From Bradysia coprophila (taxonomy: Eukaryota > Arthropoda > Insecta > Diptera > Sciaridae), in NCBI RefSeq assembly GCF_014529535.1, contig NW_023503373.1, forward strand, positions 2,232,001-2,296,000: a DNA stretch of 64,000 nt, in the 5' to 3' direction. Position numbers and translations under genes: made by a program. Every line of letters begins with the position of its first letter. The stretch's first letter is position 1. Positions 57,801-64,000 of the stretch are shown here, piece by piece. The notes under the pieces are model-generated. The model searched no databases. It was not told where the DNA came from and was given only the letters and a program-made list of their open reading frames with translations.

Positions 57801-60530
57801 TGGCTACATGGAACGAAAGTTGTTGTTAATTCATGAGACAGTGTAAAAATAAGTAAAAAATAATGATTTTTCTTGTTGTAGCAGAAAATGTATCTGTGTA
57901 ATAACTAAATAATAACGGTCTCACTACGTCGACTATAATTTTATTTTCAGTAAATGAATACGGTTTGGTATTTCTTAATGAGTAGGGAAAAAAATCAAAT
58001 ATTAATTTGACGTGCAGATCATATATATACGTATATACTGTGTATTGCATGGAGAAACTGTGTGTATACGTATTCTAGTAACGTACACTTTAGTTATGTG
58101 CATACCTTGAAAGATAAATATTTAATTCAATCTATGCCGCACCGACAGCACATGGTTTACTTAGAGATCATATATATATGTGACATGTTCTTTATTAAAT
58201 GATTGATTGGAATTTAATGATCCGCGAATACCACTTATGATACAGATATTAATTGGCAATTCATCATTCTCTTAAATCCACAAAGTGACAGTTTCAGCAA
58301 TGATAAATTGAATTTATGTTATCATTATATGGGTAGCAGCATATGAGCCCCACGTTAGCTTTCATTCATTTCATATTAGCAATTTCACATCAGATTAGAG
58401 GAAATTTGTTTGTGGATCTTTTCTATTGTTGATTGGAAACTGCAATTTTGTTTAGTTAGTCTGTTTCATACATAGATTCCAGAAACTGTACCATAAGGAA
58501 GCTTAAATTCAAGGGTAAGTTAGTGGTTCCGATTAGCAGTCTAGGAGTCTAGTTCATTGGTTAAAATATAAATTGGAAACATCCTGCGATTATACAAAAA
58601 GTCCCACATTAATTACTGTAATTTCTAGCCACATTTTTGCCTTGAATACGCTCCTCGTGCATCATTTTCACCGGGGAAAATAATATGCTTTTGTGCATTC
58701 GCTATACATTCTGATAACTAATATATCTGCCCATATACTTACAGCTTTACAGTTTTACAAATGACATAAATAGAGGACCTGTACTGATACTTGCAATATA
58801 TTTTCTTCACATTTCGTACCTTTCAGTTGACCATGGAAGGGACACCATTCGATAAACGAGGACAAAATTAATTTATTGCATTTTCAATGTTTCCTACATG
58901 AAGCAATATTTTTGGTGGAAGTAGCAACTCGTTACGTTTTTTTTTACAATTATTTGGTATCTGATGCTAAACTGTGCCTTGAAGTACAATATACTGAGGA
59001 ATGAGACAAAAAACATGGGAGTAATTAGAGCAGATGAAGTAGTAAAAGGCAAAAACTTGTAGACCTGGTAGTGGTAATAGACTCACATCAACATATCAGG
59101 AAGTAATTCTGTTTCTCATTTTCATCCAGTAAATGAATTTTTTTTATCAGATCAACACAGAGATTGGAATAGTTTCTAACGAATATATTCTTCGTTCAAA
59201 TTGTTACGAGCGCCCTTTGTATTTGTGGTTCGACGTACTGCCTTGGATCTGTAAATTCCTATTTTATTCCTATTTCAATCGGCTGTCATATGTTATCGAC
59301 AAAGACAGCAATAATAAACGACAAGCTTTGACTAATGCGGTCTCATATAGCAAAAATCATGTTCTAAACAAATGAAGTAAAAGATTTCTGAAATCAATCT
59401 ATGAAAATCTTCCATCAAATGAAGTAGTAGTTTCAACAATAAAACTGTTAATATGTTGCCGTCTGTGACAGGTTGAGGTAAGAACATATAAACATGTACT
59501 GTCGTACCAAAATAAAGATTTGCAACAAACAGAATGAAAATGAGACTAATTTTTGTTCAGCACAATCGAAATATAGTAAGGAAATTTAATAGACGGGTCT
59601 TTGTAACTCTTATGTTCGTAATAATTTAATCGACTCGCAACAAGCCAGATCTGGTGTTAGGGAATCTCGCGCCGCGTCATTTACAATAACTCACAAAGTG
59701 ACATCTTCCTTATACAAAATGTGTCAAAATGTGAATTATTTTGAATGACGCGGCGCGAGATTCCTAGCAACCCCAGATCTAATTGCTTATTTTTGTCGAA
59801 GTTGTAAATAGCCATTTTTAAAGGTATTCCTGAAGACTCTACAACTCTAGAGAAAATAAAACCGAATTTAATCCTGGTATCTTTGATACAGTATGTGAAC
59901 CTTAACTGACTGATCTTCATACTTGTGAATAAGAGTATTTTAATTTTGATAAAACTGACGTCTTATTCACATAATTGGGAAAAACCTACGAATGTCGGTA
60001 TCTTGAATTTCGTCTGATCTTTGAACTCTTCGTTATTTAAAACGACTATGCAGGCTCAATTACATTTTTTTGTTATACAAATAACGTTGAAATGATGATA
60101 CCCTGTTACACTGAAAAATAGCTAAATCGACACATCGAAAATCTTTTTATCTTCAAATGTATACGGGGAATGTGGCGATATGATCACCCGAAGTTGAGAT
60201 GAATGATATGTTATATGATGCAAAAATCCTTCATTTAGCAATAAAAAAAACTAACAACTTGGGGGGTCCGGAGACTATCGAATAGAAGTCGAATTTTGAT
60301 CTTCTGAATTCTTCATAAAAAAAGAAACTTTATACAAGGAAAACGCGTGAACGTTTCTTCACCAACCAGTCGATATATGTACACCGCATTTATTCTCGTT
60401 TCGTATATTTGCTTTGTTTGTTCCGAGAACCTATCAAATATTACAAAAGGATTTTTTTTTTCTTACCTGAAAACTGTTTGTATCCTCCTAAAATCTTATG
60501 CTTCCACCATTTTACGATATTTCCCGCCAT
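39879..60530 (-). CDS. nkd: naked cuticle, Wnt-feedback antagonist (5 coding exons, 711 aa)
   Basis: Exons in coding order: 60530-60467, 43961-43756, 41868-41758, 41693-40852, 40791-39879. All GT/AG, phases match, total 2136 nt. Nkd is an EF-hand protein that binds Dishevelled and dampens Wnt signalling. Seen: the fly-type N-terminus MAGNIVKWWKHKILGGYKQF; SVLQECATDSEEL; a PPDLLMTSDRE segment; KICLEEFTCDVSVEGGKS leading into the EF-hand (about 109-140, with DLDGHHHGKITKDDIAGLV); then IYESIGKSVVVPHCGSKTI, conserved in insect Nkd. Beyond this come long low-complexity Lys/Ser/Asn stretches, a Cys-rich patch (CRECSMQC, about 310) and the His-rich tail HIHIHHHFHHFENGSDV. Shorter than Drosophila Nkd (over 900 aa). 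Intron 1 is 16.5 kb, where fly nkd is known to carry Wnt-responsive enhancers. Exon 1 is placed by motif and by exact phase match to exon 2. Confidence 0.95.
43301..43452. mobile_element. MITE in nkd intron 2
   Basis: Inverted ends of about 35 bp: tgaatttgcttcagctgttt on the left and a complementary cagctgaatcaaattca on the right. A weaker outer inverted pair (aattcctaaa and tttaggaatt) surrounds it. Confidence 0.65.
45627..45904. mobile_element. MITE with 53-bp perfect ends and an 8-bp target duplication, 278 bp
   Basis: The terminal repeats start taaatagcctcaatacgaac and are exact complements for about 53 bp. The flanks carry an exact 8-bp duplication gtcttatt (45619-45626 and 45905-45912). 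An 8-bp duplication suggests hAT or P-type mobilisation. The perfect ends point to recent insertion. Confidence 0.88.
46975..47325. mobile_element. decayed relative of the MITE at 27544
   Basis: It shares, in the same order, gtccttcataa, a tacactacgtg-type segment, acttttaggtc and a tacactaggc block with 27544-28014. The terminal repeats are no longer clear. Confidence 0.45.
53279..53425. repeat. tandem duplication, two diverged copies of about 65-80 bp
   Basis: Two neighbouring blocks both run gtac, ctcgaaaaatgtt, tagnaccaatca and acaaccactttgaa. They lie inside nkd intron 1 and are non-coding. Confidence 0.6.
59280..59475 (-). repeat. dispersed repeat, copy 3, inverted, in nkd intron 1
   Basis: Reverse complement of the family seen at 6350-6540 and 14395-14520: gttatcgacaaagacagc, ataataaacgacaagctt, then tcaaatgaagta and ctgttaatatg. 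Non-coding. Confidence 0.55.
59647..59780. mobile_element. MITE in nkd intron 1, 134 bp
   Basis: The ends are agatctgg and its complement. The inner ggaatctcgcgccgcgtcat matches its complement on the right over about 20 bp. The GC-rich ends stand out from the surrounding AT-rich intron. Confidence 0.65.
60467..60530 (-). CDS. nkd: nkd coding exon 1 (21 codons)
   Basis: Encodes MAGNIVKWWKHKILGGYKQF plus a Ser, then one base before a consensus donor (GTAAGA on the reverse strand). That leftover G joins TT from the exon starting at 43961 to make the Val of SVLQECATDSEEL. Too short to be found by ORF length, and separated from the next exon by 16.5 kb. Alternative upstream promoters cannot be excluded. 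Confidence 0.92.
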
Positions 60531-61925
60531 GTTATAGATCACCCACTGGTTTCATTTACTCAGATAAATGGTGTTGAATTTTTATATATATGGGTATAAC
60601 GTGTATAAACAAAAAAACAAAATCGTGCGTAGTTCCTAGATAAAGTTCTTATACGAGTTTTGTCTTTTCGTTGTCTTCTTTGTAATTATAAGATTCTTTT
60701 TAATGGCCACATTTACAATGTTCTTTTAACTATTTCCAACCACAATAGCGATATGTTTTGTCTAACACAATAAATTTTTGTTGTTGTTGATAATTTCCGT
60801 TCAACTATCTTATGAGCACGATTCGATACACTAAATTTATTTTAAGTGCCATATGTTTATAAAAATTTCTTTTGATAACTTCGTCTAACAGCTCAAACGT
60901 TCTTTAACATTAAGATTATTAGATTTTGATTAGACACTGCAATGAACACATTAAGAACATTAAAAATACACACTTCAAAGCATCTCATTAATTATTTTTT
61001 GCGGCCAAAAAACCTTTGAAGAAGCCCAAATAAATTTTTCAAGAAAAATATACGACGATTTCCTCACAAACTTTTAACCAAAAGAAAAAAAAAAGTTAAA
61101 CATCAAAGGAATAACCGAAATATATGAAAAATATAATGTTGGCTATATAAACGGATACATAACGCAGCTACATAACTACGTGTGCACCAATGGGTTATAC
61201 AATATGATATCAAAAAATTATCTATTTTCATTTAATAAAGTTATCTCTCTTAAACAGCACAATCGAATGAAAGTCTATTCACAATTCCATATTTTATGAT
61301 AATGAATGTTTGGCAAAATTAACCGAAATATACACAAAAAAAAACTTTTCTCCCAATTTGATTGAAACGAGAATATCATTCAAGAATTGTAGTATTTCTT
61401 TCTTTTCCTTTCAGCATTACACAGAAGAAAAAAAAACTATAGGTTGGGTTGTGTTTGTAAGACACGCGAGACCACGTCCAACCTTTACGAGATTTACAAA
61501 CAAACTGAAATGCAAGAATGTTGTTTTGCTTTGGGTTAGTATTATATACGCGCTCTCGTCCGCTCGTACAATATTTACATCGTGTCGTCTATATGGTGAA
61601 CGTGAATGAGTTTCATAATATTTTGTGAGTATGAGTATTTTCGTGGAAAATTTTATTGTACTAGACAGACTATGTTTTGTAGTAGATTTACGATGTGCAG
61701 TTGTATATTCTATAATGAAGATCATTGACATTACAGCGCATAACAGATTAATTTGAAAATTGTGTTGATGCTATTTTCACCATTTCACCAAATTTATTGA
61801 TCGCAAATGATTGTATACGAAATGAAAGAAAAATTTATTGAACTGTTGATCTGAATGGAATATTTTAGTACATTGACGAGTATTTAATCAAATAACGACC
61901 GACATATATTATTATGTGTTCATCT
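60531..61925. other. 5' flank of nkd
   Basis: Upstream of the first coding exon. It probably holds the 5' UTR and promoter. No TATA/Inr pair or other gene is convincing. Confidence 0.4.
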
Positions 61926-62054
61926 CATAGAGTTACACTCGAGAGGTGGCATGGTGGCGCTGTCGATCAAAGTAAACCACAAAAATATATGGGAAACCAG
62001 ACATGTTCAAATAATTACAGCGTCACCTTGGCACCTCTCGAGTGTAACTCTATG
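61926..62054. mobile_element. hAT-type MITE with an 8-bp target duplication, 129 bp
   Basis: The terminal repeats start catagagttacactcgagag at both ends. An exact 8-bp duplication gttcatct flanks it (61918-61925 and 62055-62062). The decayed element at 5741-5870 is related. Confidence 0.88.
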
Positions 62055-62062
62055 GTTCATCT

Positions 62063-64000
62063 GTTAGGTTATAGTTGGGCGAGTTGGGCTGTACATGCGC
62101 TACAATTTGTCATTGCATTCTATGAACTGTAATTGCAGTGAAGTCGGTTCACAAAAACAAATAAAAAATCACATTTGAGCGTTGGTTTCCCTATTGTATA
62201 TCCATAACTTAGTCAGTGTAACAGGTTTGTAGGAGTTAGTGTAGTAGACAGTTTGAAAACATTGCATTTTCCTGGGCATCAAATAAAATGCTGTGAAAGC
62301 TGTGAAAATTCAGAAAGTCAAAATGTGTAAAGCTTGAAATGTTGTCGGCCCGGCAAAAATAAGCTCCGTCAAAGAAAGGAAATAGGAAAAAGTACGTTGA
62401 TGAGTAAAAGATTTCTTCCCAATCTATAATTTACCTCACATCAAACAAACGTTGCTTCCTAGGAGATATTAGAATTTTTTAAAGGTCTATTCGGTACAGT
62501 ATCTTTATCAAAGTTTCAAATGACGAAAGGAAACGCGAAGGAATGTTCTATTTAGAGTTCTATTCACTATAATATTCTGTAGAAAAATGATGCGAAGTCC
62601 TGTGCAAAGTGAAAATTACACAAGTTCAAAATTGTGTATGAACCAACGCACATAATTTCTAATGGAAACGAAATTCTTGGCTCTTGCTTAGACTGTAAGA
62701 TGAATGTAATGTGTCCAACAATTTTTTTTGTTCTCATAAATAAAATCTACTACCGCAGTCTGCAACACGACTTCATAATTTTAGTGATACATCCGAGAAA
62801 ATAATAAAAAAAAAATCCGATATGTATCTTACACACATATCCATAGCATATTATAGAGTGTCTCTACATATTTTCACCAAAAAGTAAACGAATAAAATAA
62901 AAGCCTACAGCGAGATAACATTTTATGAAGGTAGGTATATTCCACTTACGAGTTTTTTTTTATTCAACATGTGTAGTAATAATAACAGTCATATATACCC
63001 ATCTATTCGTATTGTATTATATGGTAGATCTTATGTTTTTAAAAAAAAATGTGGGGCGGTTTTCTACTTATTTCCTGCTAAAAGAAAAATAATAACCCAA
63101 AATCTACCGTACGCACTACAAAAAAAATCATAATAAATGAAGTAGAAAAGTAAAATTGCCCTTAACATACATTACTGATCACTATGAATGTGTCGCAGAC
63201 GAACAATAAATAATAAGCATATGTTAAGGGATGTGCTCAAGATGGACAAGTGAACTGTTTTTCTAAGAAGTTCGAAGATAGATTATGGTCTACCTTTGTT
63301 TAGCAATATGGTCTGCAAAGTAAAACATTGCTGAATCCACTGAATATTAAATTTAAAGATGGGTTCACAGGTGATACAAGATACTTACAAATAAATTGCT
63401 AGATGTACAAATCCACAGTAATTTTATGATAGTGTCAAAGAAAAGGCCGAAATACACATAACGCATCCAATTTAGCCCTTATATAAGTTTTTGTTCATTT
63501 AACACGAATGCTATTTGAGTATGTTGGCAGTCTTTCTATACCACATTGATCAAATACTCAATGAAAATATTTGTTTGGTTACAAAAACCCTTTCGGTATG
63601 CACAAGTCTGATCTAGAACACTGTGCATATAGAATGGAACTAGAAAAACTACAAAAAAATGCTGAATTCATCTAAATAAAAAAGCTCATTTAGTGCGGTT
63701 GTTGCTGTTGTAAGAACTTTTCATACGTGAAATAGGTAATTAAGGTTTCGCGTACTACATGGATGGATAATATGACGATGATTATGATGAGTTTTTTTTT
63801 ATACTGAATTTATGTATCTCTTCATCATTTGTTCAAACTTAATATACTCAAGTATATAACCTTGTGTGATCAAAGAACATTTTCTGTATGAAAATACTTG
63901 AAGAACAACAACTGTGCTTCACTAAATCTCAAAAGGCTTTTTTTAAAAAAAATATTTTACCGCTTTGATCTGTTTTCCTCTTCGCGGATTTCTTTTTTTT
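62063..64000. other. right-end intergenic DNA, upstream of nkd
   Basis: AT-rich with short random frames and no gene seen. A full match to the TCF binding consensus lies at 63962-63971. Confidence 0.45.

Larger units (their letters stand above)
43962..60466 (-). other. nkd: nkd intron 1, 16.5 kb
   Basis: Mostly AT-rich non-coding DNA with A/T runs and short TA microsatellites (for example near 52566). It contains MITEs at 45627-45904 and 59647-59780, a decayed MITE at 46975-47325, a dispersed repeat at 59280-59475 and a tandem pair at 53279-53425. The longest random frames (for example 54590-55108 and 47894-48226) show no domains. One full match to the TCF site consensus lies at 46909-46918. 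Confidence 0.75.

Overview
This window is nuclear DNA from an insect, most likely a dipteran. It is AT-rich, genes have short introns with GT/AG borders, intergenic DNA is full of small inverted-repeat transposons, and the naked cuticle protein starts with a fly-type N-terminus. A lower fly such as a gnat is possible, but that is inference.

Five host genes can be assembled exon by exon with every reading frame closing. From left to right: (1) NDUFAF5-like mitochondrial complex I assembly methyltransferase, + strand, 1660-2844, 4 exons, 335 aa. (2) Gasz/ASZ1, the ankyrin-SAM-transmembrane piRNA-pathway protein, - strand, 2950-4739, 7 exons, 470 aa, tail to tail with NDUFAF5. (3) A GlyT-type SLC6 sodium/chloride-dependent transporter, + strand, 12894-21986, 14 exons, 757 aa, with MITEs in its introns. 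(4) A ZNFX1-like SF1 helicase-family protein, + strand, 33244-37229, 9 exons, 999 aa. It keeps the family architecture but appears to have lost the Walker A, Walker B and arginine motifs. (5) naked cuticle (nkd), the Wnt-feedback antagonist, - strand, 39879-60530, 5 coding exons, 711 aa. Its 21-codon first exon lies 16.5 kb upstream of the second.

The rest is mobile DNA and unassigned sequence. The most interesting element is a complete 2.85-kb transposon (9207-12059) with 79-bp terminal inverted repeats and a TA duplication. It carries a DD34E IS630/Tc1/mariner-type transposase and a second, convergent gene that I do not recognise. That second gene is split by one base at an A7 run which forms a canonical -1 slippery heptamer. 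Other elements are a gag-only copia-type LTR element whose 5' LTR has been hit by a hAT-type element with a clean 8-bp duplication; a 1.6-kb fold-back element flanked by TTAA; a 541-bp TTAA MITE; several 120-480-bp MITEs; two decayed non-LTR retrotransposon fragments; and a ~145-bp tandem repeat at the left edge.

Gasz and ZNFX1 relatives both belong to small-RNA biology in animals, but nothing here shows that they work together. The five genes are independent eukaryotic transcription units, not an operon.
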